From Gammaproteobacteria bacterium (GTDB lineage: Bacteria > Pseudomonadota > Gammaproteobacteria > UBA6429 > Thiohalophilaceae), in the NCBI GenBank assembly GCA_016194635.1, contig JACQBC010000010.1:237447-301446 (forward strand): a DNA stretch of 64,000 bases, given 5' to 3'. Position 1 is the first letter of the stretch. The number at the start of each line of letters is the position of its first letter. Below, piece by piece: positions 35,263 through 44,867 of the stretch. The notes below the pieces were generated by a model that saw only the letters and a list, made by a program, of their open reading frames with translations, did no database searches and was not told the origin of the DNA. Position numbers and translations under genes: made by a program.

Positions 35263-37371
35263 TCAGCGATGAGCCGCATAACGCCGCATCAATCCTGGAA
35301 CATCAAGGATTACGGCGATCCCGCCATCACCGGTAATGGTGGCGCCTGAACAACCCGCCGTCCCATGCAACAGCGCACCCAAGGGTTTAATCACCACTTC
35401 CTCTTGGCCGATCAGTTGATCCACCAGAAAACCCACTTTATGGGTGCCGGTTTGCACCACCACCACATGACCTTCCCTGGGTAAACCCGCGGCACTGTTG
35501 CCTTTAATCAACCAACGGCGCAAATAATAGATGGGCAAGGTACGGCCACGTACAACCACGACAAGCTGCCCATCCACTACGTTGGTCTTGGTGAGGTCCA
35601 AATCAAATATTTCATTCACATTAACCAGTGGCAAGGCGAACTGCTGGCGATCAAGCTGTACCATCAGTGTCGGCATGATTGCCAGGGTCAACGGTAATTT
35701 AATGCTGATACGCGAACCTTTTCCCAGGGTGGAATCGATCTCCACTGAACCATTGAGCTGGGCAATGCGGGTCTTTACCACATCCATGCCAACACCGCGG
35801 CCAGAGATATCGGAAATTTGATCCTTGGTGGAAAACCCTGGTAGAAATATCAAGTTGAAGATCTCTTTATCGCTCATCCGCGTAGCGGTCTCGGCATCCA
35901 TCATATTTTTCTCGATCGCCTTGGCTCGGACCTTCTGCGCATCAATGCCGCGCCCGTCGTCCTCGATGGTTAATAAAATATGATCGCCTTCCTGCGCGGC
36001 GGTGAGCACCACCGTGCCTTCGCGTTGCTTGCCCGATTTAAGCCGTTCATCCGGCATTTCAATGCCGTGGTCGACCGAGTTGCGCACCAAATGCACCAAG
36101 GGATCGGCCAAGGCCTCGACTAAATTTTTATCTAAATCGGTTTCTTCACCGATCATTTCCAGACGGATCTCTTTTTTCAAGCTGCGCGCCAAGTCACGCA
36201 CCACCCGTGGAAAACGTCCGAATACTTTTTTGATGGGTTGCATACGGGTCTTCATGACCGCCATTTGCAAATCGGTTGTCACCAAATCCAGATTGGCCAC
36301 GGCCTTGACCATCTCTTCGTTATTAATCGACGCACCCAGGCGTTCGATGCGATTACGCACTAATACCAACTCTCCCACCATGTTCATGATGTCGTCTAAA
36401 CGTTTGGTGTCGACCCGTACGGTGGTATCTTGCGCAGCCGCTTTGTCTTTATCTTTATCCTTATCTTTATCAGCAACCAAGGCCGGCGTAGTATCACTGG
36501 GAACGGGTTTTGCGCGCGGCACGGGCGGTGGCGGCGCGGGCGTCGTCGCCGGGATTATTTCCGCCTTGAACTGGCCTTTGCCATGCAAGTGATCCAACAA
36601 GGCTTCAAATTCATCCTCGGAAATACTTTCGCTTGCCGCGGCTTGATCGTTAACATCGGCCGGGGCTGCCGCTTCTGTCGTAGGGGTAATACCTACCGGG
36701 GTCGTTTCGGGCTTGGGTAGACCGGTAAATTTCCCCTTGCCGTGTAATTGATCCAATAGGTTATCAAACTCGTCGTCACTGATGTCGGAGTTCGGCGCCG
36801 TCGTTCCCGTACCCGGCTGACTCGCCGGCGGGCTAGAGGTGGGCATACTACCGCTCGAGTTTCCAAGCGCGTCAAGCAGTGATTCAAATTCTTCGTCTGT
36901 AAAATCTAATTCGGTGTTGGTCGGCGGTGTGGCGGGCGGCGTTATCGCGCTAGGGGATTTAGGTTTAACCGGCGCCGCGGCCTTGGGTGCGGCGTTACCT
37001 TTGATAATCACTTCAAGCTTAGCGATCAAACCGGGGTCAACCGCTTCTGGTGTTTCACCCGCCCGCAAGCGCTCGAACTGACCGTTCACCACGTCCAACA
37101 CAGGCAAGATAACATCCATGAGCTCGGCGGAAACCTGGCGCTCACCATTCCGCAACATATTAAAAATATCTTCAGAACGATGGCATACGATGACCATGGG
37201 ATCGATATTTAAGAACCCGGCACCACCCTTGATGGTATGAAAACCACGGAAAATAGCGTTCAGCAGTTCGCGATCGGCTGGGCGTTGCTCCAACTCCACT
37301 AACTGCTCATTGAGCTTTTCGAGAATCTCGGAAGCCTCAACTAGAAAATCTTGTAATAATTCGTCATCCAC
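35263..37371 (-). CDS. cheA: Chemotaxis histidine kinase CheA
   Basis: 702 residues. The P1 domain carries the phosphoacceptor in FRGFHTIKGGAGFL. A long variable region (about 130-310) contains three copies of a short acidic motif (DEEFESLLDAL, DDEFDNLLDQLHGKGKF and EDEFEALLDHLHGKGQF), plausible docking sites for CheY or CheB. A KDKDKDK tract leads into P3 dimerisation, P4 kinase (HLVRNSVDHGIE, DDGRGID, GRGVGMDVVK) and P5 CheW-like domains. Complete. Confidence 0.96.
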   Translation of the reverse strand: MDDELLQDFLVEASEILEKLNEQLVELEQRPADRELLNAIFRGFHTIKGGAGFLNIDPMVIVCHRSEDIFNMLRNGERQVSAELMDVILPVLDVVNGQFERLRAGETPEAVDPGLIAKLEVIIKGNAAPKAAAPVKPKSPSAITPPATPPTNTELDFTDEEFESLLDALGNSSGSMPTSSPPASQPGTGTTAPNSDISDDEFDNLLDQLHGKGKFTGLPKPETTPVGITPTTEAAAPADVNDQAAASESISEDEFEALLDHLHGKGQFKAEIIPATTPAPPPPVPRAKPVPSDTTPALVADKDKDKDKDKAAAQDTTVRVDTKRLDDIMNMVGELVLVRNRIERLGASINNEEMVKAVANLDLVTTDLQMAVMKTRMQPIKKVFGRFPRVVRDLARSLKKEIRLEMIGEETDLDKNLVEALADPLVHLVRNSVDHGIEMPDERLKSGKQREGTVVLTAAQEGDHILLTIEDDGRGIDAQKVRAKAIEKNMMDAETATRMSDKEIFNLIFLPGFSTKDQISDISGRGVGMDVVKTRIAQLNGSVEIDSTLGKGSRISIKLPLTLAIMPTLMVQLDRQQFALPLVNVNEIFDLDLTKTNVVDGQLVVVVRGRTLPIYYLRRWLIKGNSAAGLPREGHVVVVQTGTHKVGFLVDQLIGQEEVVIKPLGALLHGTAGCSGATITGDGGIAVILDVPGLMRRYAAHR

Positions 37372-37403
37372 AACCGTCTTTCCTTTACTTGCCTATCTAG
37401 CCG

Positions 37404-38153
37404 CTAGAATCCTAAACTCGACAATAACGCATCGACCTCGTCTTGACCCGATACCGTACCTTTCTGATTTACCCCGGGCACTACCGGTCCGGCCAATTCC
37501 TTATCGTCCTTTGTATCGGCTTTGATACTGGCTGGGTCCGGCGCCTTGCCACTGGTTAATTTAATCAGACCAACCAGATTAGACTCGACTTCTTCCACCA
37601 AGGTGATCACCTTTTTAATGATCTGACTGGTTAGGTCTTGGAAATCTTGCGCCATTAACACATTATTGAGTGATTCCCGCAGACGCGTGGCATCACTGGT
37701 ATTCTCTTGAAAGAATTCATCCAAGCGAGTGGCTAGCGCGCGGAATTCGTTCAAGTCTAATTTACGCTGTTTAAACCGCTGCCAATCGCCCTGCAAGGTA
37801 CTCGAACGCGATTCCAAGCCGTTGCATATCGGTAAGGATTCCTCTACCGCGGTTAAGGTACGGTTGGCCGCTTGGTCGGTCATCTCGATCACGTGGCGTA
37901 AACGCTGCCGTGCATTGGGGATCTCCATCGCCGCCAATTTACTGATTTGTTCGTCCATCCCAAACGCGGTGATCGAATCGTGCAATTCACGGGTGAGTTT
38001 ACCCATTTCCAGGTATAACACCGACTCACGGATATGGGTGAGGTCATCGATAACATCCTTGGCGCCCGTCTCATCACCACGTTCCATGGTGGCCAGCAGA
38101 TCCCGCGCGCGTGCAATGCTTTCATTGCTGATAAATTTTTTGTCTTCTAACAT
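37404..38153 (-). CDS. cheZ: CheY phosphatase CheZ
   Basis: 249 residues, a long four-helix-bundle protein that dephosphorylates CheY-P. The catalytic region is LMAQDFQDLTSQIIKKVI (Asp and Gln), and the C-terminal tail DEVDALLSSLGF is the CheY-binding peptide. Located between cheY and cheA with gaps of 14 and 32 bp. CheZ in this position is typical of gamma- and betaproteobacteria. Confidence 0.94.
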   Translation of the reverse strand: MLEDKKFISNESIARARDLLATMERGDETGAKDVIDDLTHIRESVLYLEMGKLTRELHDSITAFGMDEQISKLAAMEIPNARQRLRHVIEMTDQAANRTLTAVEESLPICNGLESRSSTLQGDWQRFKQRKLDLNEFRALATRLDEFFQENTSDATRLRESLNNVLMAQDFQDLTSQIIKKVITLVEEVESNLVGLIKLTSGKAPDPASIKADTKDDKELAGPVVPGVNQKGTVSGQDEVDALLSSLGF

Positions 38154-38167
38154 GTTCAGCCCCTGAC

Positions 38168-38557
38168 TCAGCCGCCTTCAATACGTTGAAATATCTTATC
38201 GAGTTTTTCCTTGAGGGTCTGCGCGGTAAAAGGTTTAACGATATAGCCGTTCACCCCGGCTTGCGCGGCCTCTACAATTTGTTCTCGTTTTTGCTCGGCG
38301 GTCACCATCAACACCGGTAAACTGGAAAGTTTTTGATCGGCGCGCACATGTTTGAGTAAATCGATCCCCTGCATACCGGGCATATTCCAATCGGTGATCA
38401 ACAAATCGAAACTGCCGCCTTGTAACATGGGCAAAGCGGTGGTGCCGTCATCGGCCTCGGTGGTATTCTGGAACCCCAGATCACGCAGTAAATTTTTAAT
38501 AATCCGCCGCATCGTGGAAAAATCATCCACGATGAGGATCTTCATTTGCTTATCCAC
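38168..38557 (-). CDS. cheY: Chemotaxis response regulator CheY
   Basis: Single-domain receiver that binds the flagellar switch when phosphorylated. It shows [24 protein letters not shown], the phospho-aspartate in [13 protein letters not shown], the threonine in LMVTAEQ and the lysine in YIVKPFT. I chose GTG 38557 (VDKQMKIL) because GGAGGG lies 5 bp upstream; the ATG at 38545 is 17 bp from that site, and the open frame to 38605 is not family-like. Alternatively the mature start is ATG 38545. Confidence 0.95.
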   Translation of the reverse strand: MDKQMKILIVDDFSTMRRIIKNLLRDLGFQNTTEADDGTTALPMLQGGSFDLLITDWNMPGMQGIDLLKHVRADQKLSSLPVLMVTAEQKREQIVEAAQAGVNGYIVKPFTAQTLKEKLDKIFQRIEGG

Positions 38558-38653
38558 GACATCCCTCCAACAGTTACTGTCCATCACTGTCTGCGGCCAA
38601 CCCACAGCACAGCAGACAAATTGACCAAGTGTGTCAGTCGAGACACACCACTA

Positions 38654-38680
38654 CTATCGGACGTGAATAGAAAAGATTTA
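38654..38680 (-). promoter_or_regulatory. Sigma-28 (FliA) promoter before cheY
   Basis: On the minus strand TAAATCTT, an 11-bp spacer and TCCGATAG, against the consensus TAAAGTTT-N11-GCCGATAA. It begins directly after the fliA stop codon and is about 100 bp upstream of the cheY start, so FliA would drive the chemotaxis genes that follow its own gene. Confidence 0.6.
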
Positions 38681-38682
38681 AC

Positions 38683-39420
38683 TTACTGGCCGTCTTTCAA
38701 ACGGTTGGCCATACGTGCCTGCAGGCGAATAACGGCTTGGCTGTGGATTTGGCTCACCCGCGACTCGCTCACCCCCATGACCGCGCCAATCTCACGCAGG
38801 TTGAGTTCATCGTCGTAGTACAACGCCATGACCAGCCTTTCCCGTTCTGGAAGTGAGGCTATTGCCTCGGAGATGACGCGCTGCATGTCTTCCCGCTGCA
38901 GCCCGTCGAGGATACCCGGCGCATTGTCCGAAATACTGTCCAGAATGGACTCTTCGCCGATGCATAATTCTTCAACACTGAGGATTTTATGATAGCTATT
39001 GTCTTGCAAAATTTTGTAATACTCTTCCAAGGAGATCTCTAACGACGCGGCGATCTCCGTATCGCGCGCATCACGTCCTTGGACATGCTCAATATCACGC
39101 ACCGCTTGCGCCACCATACGCGCCTTGCGGTGCACCGAACGCGGCGCCCAGTCGTTTTTACGGATTTCATCCAGCATCGCGCCGCGGATCCGAATCCCGG
39201 CATAGGTTTCAAAACTGGCGCCTTGTCCTTCGTCGTAATTGCGCGAGGCCTCGAGCAGGCCGATCATCCCGGCCTGGATCAAATCCTCCAATTGCACACA
39301 GGCTGGAAGGCGATTAATCAAATGACAGGCAATCCGTTTCACCAACGGCGCGTGTTTTTCAATTAACGCATTGGGCATCGACATGGATTGTTGTGCTGCA
39401 TACATTGCTGCCCCTCTCAT
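38683..39420 (-). CDS. fliA: Flagellar sigma factor FliA (sigma-28)
   Basis: 245-residue sigma factor for late flagellar genes. Region 2 is LVKRIACHLINRLPACVQLEDLIQAGMIGLLEA...SFETYAGIRIRGAMLDEIRKNDWAPRSV; region 4 is SLPERERLVMALYYDDELNLREIGAVMGVSESRVSQI. ATG 39420 overlaps the flhG stop (ATGA) with AGGAG 7 bp upstream; a second ATG at 39405 also has a purine-rich site (AGAGGGG). FlgM, its anti-sigma partner, is not in the window. Confidence 0.95.
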   Translation of the reverse strand: MRGAAMYAAQQSMSMPNALIEKHAPLVKRIACHLINRLPACVQLEDLIQAGMIGLLEASRNYDEGQGASFETYAGIRIRGAMLDEIRKNDWAPRSVHRKARMVAQAVRDIEHVQGRDARDTEIAASLEISLEEYYKILQDNSYHKILSVEELCIGEESILDSISDNAPGILDGLQREDMQRVISEAIASLPERERLVMALYYDDELNLREIGAVMGVSESRVSQIHSQAVIRLQARMANRLKDGQ

Positions 39421-40307
39421 GACACCGCTCCTATTTTTGACGTGTTAGTTTGGATTAACCGCTCCACGAAAAACTCGAGATGTCCGCCGGCTGTACCCGG
39501 CAGCGGCCACTTATTGGCCTTCTCCGCCAAACTAGCAAATGCCTGGGATGATTTGCTGCGCGGGAACGCCTCGACCACGGCGCGCTGTTTCTTGACGGAT
39601 TTGCGCAGGAACTCATCCTCTGGGACGTAACCCATATAGTCTAGCGCAACATCTAAAAAACGATCACTTACTTTGATAATTTTTGCGTAGATCTCACGCC
39701 CATGCTGGGCACTCTGGGCCATATTGGCCACCACATGAAAACGAAATACGCCGTAATCACGACTGAGCAATTTAATAATGGCGTAGGCATCGGTAATCGA
39801 CGCCGGTTCATCCGTGACCACCACCACCAGTTCCTGCGCGGCGCGGGCAAAACTGATCACCGTGTCGCTGATCCCCGCCGCGGTATCGATAATCAACACG
39901 TCCAAATCCTGGCTTAATTCGCTAAACGCCGTGATCAATCCGGCATGGGTTTGCGATGACAATTGCGCCATGTTCTGAATACCCGAGGCGGCGGGAATAA
40001 CCTTGACGTTCGCCGGGCCGTCTATAATGACCTCTTCCAAGGTACGCTCACCGGTGATCACATGGTGTAAATTAGCGTGTGGGTGCAAACCCAAGAGCAC
40101 ATCAATATTACCCAAGCCCAGATCGGCATCCATAATCAATACCTTTTTACCGGTATGCGACATCGCCATGGCCAGGTTGACCGCAACATTGGTCTTGCCC
40201 ACACCACCCTTACCACCGGTCACCGCGATCACCCGCACCGGGTGAGGTTGCCGCATGCGCCGCAGTCCGGTGGCCTGATCTAATACTTGTAGGTTACCCA
40301 TGGGCAC
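39417..40307 (-). CDS. flhG: Flagellar number regulator FlhG (FleN)
   Basis: 296-residue MinD-like ATPase that limits flagellar number and, in Pseudomonas, restrains FleQ. Walker A is GGKGGVGKTNVAVNLA; Walker B elements are DADLGLGNIDVLLG and LIIDTAAGISD. The family's N-terminal Gln-containing activator region is seen as MGNLQVLDQATGLRRM. It overlaps flhF by 14 bp and fliA by 4 bp, so the three are coupled. Confidence 0.95.
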   Translation of the reverse strand: MPMGNLQVLDQATGLRRMRQPHPVRVIAVTGGKGGVGKTNVAVNLAMAMSHTGKKVLIMDADLGLGNIDVLLGLHPHANLHHVITGERTLEEVIIDGPANVKVIPAASGIQNMAQLSSQTHAGLITAFSELSQDLDVLIIDTAAGISDTVISFARAAQELVVVVTDEPASITDAYAIIKLLSRDYGVFRFHVVANMAQSAQHGREIYAKIIKVSDRFLDVALDYMGYVPEDEFLRKSVKKQRAVVEAFPRSKSSQAFASLAEKANKWPLPGTAGGHLEFFVERLIQTNTSKIGAVS

Positions 40308-41589
40308 GTACCACCATCCCGCCGATCAGTTGTGAGATTGGATCATCCTTCGATCCAACCCCAACGTCTTGCATAATGGACACGGCACGGCTCACTAAAG
40401 CGTGGGCGCGGGCGGGGTGCAAATCCTCCGGCACCTGTTGGCCATCACTCAAATAGGCAATTGGCAATTGATTCTCGATAGCCACCGCGAAGGCTCCGCC
40501 CAAACTGGTGGTTTCATCCACCTTGGTCAAGACACAGCCGGCCAGGGGCACGGCCTTAAAAGCCCGGGTCACATCATTGAGCACCGTGCGTTGATTATTC
40601 GCCGCCAGGGCAAGAAATACCTGTAGCCGATGCCCGGCGCTTTTTAATAAATTGAACTGTTCATTCAAACGCATATCGCGTTGGCTCATCCCGGCCGTGT
40701 CGATTAATACCAGGTCGCGATCGCGAAAGGTTTGTAAGGCTTCCCGCAAGCTATCGACATCGGTAGCCACGCGCAGCGGCGCGCCCATGATGCGCGCATA
40801 ACTGCGCAATTGTTCGTGCGCTGCAACACGATAATTATCCGTGGTGATTAAGCCCACCCGTTTTTGCCCATGGCGCAATAAATAACGCGCGGCTAACTTG
40901 GCGACGGTGGTGGTCTTACCGACCCCGGTGGCGCCGACCACCGCCACCACCCCTTGCTGGTTGAGAATTTCATCGTTCATGACCGGTAAGCGGTGCGCCA
41001 GCGAACCCAAGCCGCGGCGCCAGTTACTTTCGATATCAGTCTGTTCTTCGCTGATCGCGGCCAGCTCGCGTGCCAGTTGCGGGCTTAATCCCATGGCGAT
41101 AAATCGTTGTAGGATCCGCGCCCGCATCGGGTGATATTTGCTTTCATTTTCCCAAGCCAAGCCCGACAATTGGTTGACCAACAAACCGCGCAGCGACTGT
41201 AATTCGGCCTGCATTTTATTCAACGTGGGATCGGTGGCGAGATTAACTTCGATGTTAGCGGGTGGTGGTGTTGCCGGTGTAACGCGGGGTGCGGCAGTCA
41301 TGGGGGCTACCACGGGGACATCGCGGGAATAACGCAGGTCGTCATACACCGCCTTGCGCTGTTCGGCCGGTGCTTGAACATTGGAGCATGTGTTAGTCTC
41401 GGCTGTTAGTCCGGTATTGGGCACTTCGTCGAACAGACTTTCATCGTAGTCGATGGCGGCAACCACCTCAACCCCTTCAGCGACCTTGCGATTGGAGAGG
41501 ATCACCGCGTCCGCTCCTAAGGCATCGCGGACTTTGCGGATGGCCTGGCGCATATCGCTTCCAGAAAAACGTTTGATCTTCATTGCCAA
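40294..41589 (-). CDS. flhF: Flagellar GTPase FlhF
   Basis: 431-residue SRP-type GTPase that marks the pole for flagellar assembly. The basic N-terminal B domain (KIKRFSGSDMRQAIRKVRDALGADAVILSNRKV) is followed by a variable linker and the NG domain with GATGVGKTTTVAKLAARYLL, LIDTAGMSQRD and VLTKVDET. Length is typical. The 27-bp gap to flhA shows no promoter to me. FlhF with FlhG implies a polar flagellum. Confidence 0.95.
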   Translation of the reverse strand: MAMKIKRFSGSDMRQAIRKVRDALGADAVILSNRKVAEGVEVVAAIDYDESLFDEVPNTGLTAETNTCSNVQAPAEQRKAVYDDLRYSRDVPVVAPMTAAPRVTPATPPPANIEVNLATDPTLNKMQAELQSLRGLLVNQLSGLAWENESKYHPMRARILQRFIAMGLSPQLARELAAISEEQTDIESNWRRGLGSLAHRLPVMNDEILNQQGVVAVVGATGVGKTTTVAKLAARYLLRHGQKRVGLITTDNYRVAAHEQLRSYARIMGAPLRVATDVDSLREALQTFRDRDLVLIDTAGMSQRDMRLNEQFNLLKSAGHRLQVFLALAANNQRTVLNDVTRAFKAVPLAGCVLTKVDETTSLGGAFAVAIENQLPIAYLSDGQQVPEDLHPARAHALVSRAVSIMQDVGVGSKDDPISQLIGGMVVRAHG

Positions 41590-41616
41590 CCTCGTTGTAC
41601 ATCAGTGCTGGTGGTA

Positions 41617-43719
41617 CTAGCGGTGTGCCACCGCGGCATGTTGACCCACGGTCGCGACAATCTTAATCTGTTTGTCACTGGGTATTTCGTTATACGACAG
41701 CACCTGTAACGTCGGAATCGTATGCCGTACAAACCGGGCCAGCATCGGGCGTAACACCCCGGATACAATCAACACCGCCGGGTGGCCAACCTGCTCTTGG
41801 GCCTGCGCCGACTTGAGCAAGGCACTGTGCAGTCGTTCCGCCAGACCAGGTTCGATACTCGCTTCACTGCCCTGGCCTGCCGAGAGGGTCTGATGCAACA
41901 ACTGTTCCAGTGCCGGATCCAGCGTAATCACCGCTAATTCCGGAGCCAGCCCATTGATTTGTTGGATAATCGACCGGCCCAAGGCAATGCGGCAGGCGGA
42001 GGTCAACACGTCAGGGTCTTGACTGCGGCCGCCGTGCTCCGCCAAGGTTTCGGCTATGGTACGGATATCACGGATGCTGACAGCTTCCATCAGTAGATTC
42101 TGTAATACCTTGACGATTACCCCCAGCGAGAGGGTTTGGGGAGTGAGGTTCTCCACCAATTTCGGTGCCTGCTTGGATAACTTGTCGAGGATCTGTTGAA
42201 CCTCTTCGTGTCCCAATAATTCATGCGCGTGGGTTTTAATCACCTGACTCATGTGGGTGGCGATCACCGTGTTGGTGTCCACCACGGTATAACCAAAGGT
42301 CTGGGCTTGATCGCGTTGCACCGGCTCAATCCAAAACGCCTCTAATCCAAAAGCCGGATCGCGGGTGGGCAAGCCCTGCACGACCCCAAACACTTGTCCG
42401 GGGTTGATCGCGAGATCCCGCTCAGGATGTACCTCGGCCTCTCCCACGGTAACGCCCATCAAGCTGACACGATAGGCGCTGGGAGCCAGATCGAGATTGT
42501 CGCGGATGTGTACCGCGGGGATTAAAAAGCCTAGCTCTTGGGATAATTTTTTACGTACGCCGCGGATCCGCGGCATCAACTGGCCGCCTTGCTGTTTATC
42601 CACCAAGGGGATCAATCGATAACCAACTTCCAAACCCACCGCGTCCAAGGGCTGCACATCGTCCCAACTCAATTCGGCGCTTTCGGTGGCTGCGGGTTTA
42701 TCTTCCGGTTTAGTCTGTTCGCGTTTGAGCCGCGCCTGGCGCTGGTCAATAAAATACGCCCCGTAGCCGCACACGCCCGCCAAGCTCAAAAAGGCAATGT
42801 TGGGCATCCCCGGAATCACCCCCAATATGCCCAGGATAACCGCGGTGACCGCCAGGGATCGCGGCTGCGCGAACAACTGACTGATGACCTGCTCGCCCAT
42901 GTCTTGCGCGCTGGACACACGGGTGATGATGATACCGGCCCCGGTGGAAAGTAATAACGCGGGGATTTGCGCCACCAGACCGTCGCCGATGGTTAACAAG
43001 GTGTAATTGCGCGCCGCCAAGGCAAAACTGAGGTTGTGTTGCAAGATACCGATGGCGAGTCCGCCCACAATATTGATCATTAAAACCAAGATACCGGCGA
43101 TCGCGTCGCCGCGCACGAATTTACTCGCACCGTCCATCGAACCGTAAAACTCCGCCTCGGCGCTGACCTCGGCGCGCCGCCGGCGGGCTTCGTCTTGGTT
43201 GATCAAACCGGCGTTTAAATCCGCGTCGATCGCCATTTGTTTGCCGGGCATGGCATCCAAGGTGAAGCGCGCGCTAACTTCTGAAATGCGCGTGGCGCCT
43301 TTGGTGATCACCACGAAGTTAATGATCACCAAGATCATGAATACCACGATGCCCACGGCATAATTGCCCCCCACCACGAATTCACCAAACGCCTTAATCA
43401 CTTGGCCGGCCGCATCAGTACCGGTGTGGCCTTCGAGCAACACGACTCGGGTCGAGGCCACGTTCAGGGCCAAACGCAATAACGTTGTGATCAACAAAAT
43501 CGTTGGGAACATCGCAAAATCCAACGGCCGGCGGGTATAAACAGTCACCAGCAAGATCACCAAGGCCAAGGAAATATTAAAACTGAATAACACATCGAGC
43601 ATGAACGGCGGCATCGGCACGACGATCATCGCCATCATTAACAACATCAATAGCGGTGCGCCCAAGCCGATACGGCTGAATTGACGCAAGGATTGGGATA
43701 AAACCACGGGTTGAGCCAT
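41617..43719 (-). CDS. flhA: Flagellar export gate protein FlhA
   Basis: 700-residue core of the flagellar type III export gate. The N-terminal half holds about eight transmembrane helices (MLMMAMIVVPMPPFMLDVLF onward) and the conserved FHIPEP-type loop region RFTLDAMPGKQMAIDADLNAGL. The C-terminal half is the cytoplasmic ring domain that binds substrates and chaperones. Complete. It follows flhB by 14 bp. Confidence 0.97.
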   Translation of the reverse strand: MAQPVVLSQSLRQFSRIGLGAPLLMLLMMAMIVVPMPPFMLDVLFSFNISLALVILLVTVYTRRPLDFAMFPTILLITTLLRLALNVASTRVVLLEGHTGTDAAGQVIKAFGEFVVGGNYAVGIVVFMILVIINFVVITKGATRISEVSARFTLDAMPGKQMAIDADLNAGLINQDEARRRRAEVSAEAEFYGSMDGASKFVRGDAIAGILVLMINIVGGLAIGILQHNLSFALAARNYTLLTIGDGLVAQIPALLLSTGAGIIITRVSSAQDMGEQVISQLFAQPRSLAVTAVILGILGVIPGMPNIAFLSLAGVCGYGAYFIDQRQARLKREQTKPEDKPAATESAELSWDDVQPLDAVGLEVGYRLIPLVDKQQGGQLMPRIRGVRKKLSQELGFLIPAVHIRDNLDLAPSAYRVSLMGVTVGEAEVHPERDLAINPGQVFGVVQGLPTRDPAFGLEAFWIEPVQRDQAQTFGYTVVDTNTVIATHMSQVIKTHAHELLGHEEVQQILDKLSKQAPKLVENLTPQTLSLGVIVKVLQNLLMEAVSIRDIRTIAETLAEHGGRSQDPDVLTSACRIALGRSIIQQINGLAPELAVITLDPALEQLLHQTLSAGQGSEASIEPGLAERLHSALLKSAQAQEQVGHPAVLIVSGVLRPMLARFVRHTIPTLQVLSYNEIPSDKQIKIVATVGQHAAVAHR

Positions 43720-43733
43720 AACTACCTCACTTA

Positions 43734-44867
43734 CTACGCATCAAAGCGCAAATCATCGGGGATCGGGACGTCGTCCAAACGCAAGCCGGTTTTACGCTGC
43801 CAATAGGGTTGACGCTTGAGTTGGAATACATAGGCAAGCACCTTGGCGACCGCCAAATACAAACCCTGGGGAATTTCGCGATTCAGATCGGTGGTGTGGT
43901 GCAGTGCGCGCGCCAGTAGTGGTGACTCTAAAATAGGCACGGCGTGTTCGCGGGCAAGGCCGCGGATTTGCAGCGCGATCAAATCCGTGCCCTTGGCCAC
44001 CACGATCGGTGCACTCATTTTCTTTTGATCATAACGCAGCGCCACGGAATAGTGTTCCGGGTTGGTGACCACCACGTCGGCCTTGGGCACTTCGGTCATC
44101 ATTCGCCGCCGCGCCAACTCGCGCTGCATCTTCTTAACTCGGCCGCGCACGCCGGGATCACCTTCACTCTCCTTGGTATCATCTTTAAGCTCTTGGGTGG
44201 TCATCTTTAATTGTTGGTTGTAATTCCACAACTGCATTGGCACGTCCACCGCCGCGATGATGATCATCGAGGCCGCAATCGCTATAAAACCCCACATCAA
44301 TAATTCGCCGGTGTGGGCGATGCCGGTATTCACCGGTTCGTCCGCCAATGAAAAATATTCCTGGCTGTGATAATACAGCACAAAAATCCCCACCATCCCG
44401 ACCAGCAGGAATTTCACCATTGCCTTGAATAATTCCACAAATCCCTGCGCGGAGAATACGCGCTGCATACCCCGAACCGGGTCGAGTCTTTCTAATTTAA
44501 AACTCAAGGCCTCGCCGCTAAAGGCAATGCCACCAATGGCTACTTGGCCGGCAATCGCCGCCAGCGCCATCACCGTTAAAAACGGCGCGACAATCCACAA
44601 CATCGACACCATCGCATCGGCAAACGCGCTTACCATCACCTGGGAATTAAACATGGATTCGCGCGAAATAGAAAAATTGACCCGGAATAATTCCGCTAAA
44701 TCGGCGATCATCTTGCGGCCAAAGACCAGCGCGGCTGCCCCTCCGCCTAACAACATGAGCATGGTATTGAGTTCGCGCGAATGCGGTACCTGGCCGCGTT
44801 CACGTGCCTGTTGACGTCGTCGTGGGGTCGCCTGCTGATTGCGTTCCTGGCCGCTTTCTTCCGCCAT
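43734..44867 (-). CDS. flhB: Flagellar export switch protein FlhB
   Basis: 377 residues: a charged N-terminus (RNQQATPRRRQQARERGQVPHSREL), four transmembrane helices, and the cytoplasmic switch domain with the autocleavage site VVTNPEHYSVALRYD. The site reads NPEH rather than the NPTH of E. coli; cleavage between N and P needs only the Asn-Pro core in known proteins, so function is expected. Its start overlaps the fliR stop (TAATG). Confidence 0.97.
   Translation of the reverse strand: MAEESGQERNQQATPRRRQQARERGQVPHSRELNTMLMLLGGGAAALVFGRKMIADLAELFRVNFSISRESMFNSQVMVSAFADAMVSMLWIVAPFLTVMALAAIAGQVAIGGIAFSGEALSFKLERLDPVRGMQRVFSAQGFVELFKAMVKFLLVGMVGIFVLYYHSQEYFSLADEPVNTGIAHTGELLMWGFIAIAASMIIIAAVDVPMQLWNYNQQLKMTTQELKDDTKESEGDPGVRGRVKKMQRELARRRMMTEVPKADVVVTNPEHYSVALRYDQKKMSAPIVVAKGTDLIALQIRGLAREHAVPILESPLLARALHHTTDLNREIPQGLYLAVAKVLAYVFQLKRQPYWQRKTGLRLDDVPIPDDLRFDA

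Noticed and set aside
36002..36592. 196-codon plus-strand frame opposite cheA
   Set aside because: Shadow of cheA; Ser/Thr/Arg-rich composition typical of antisense translation.
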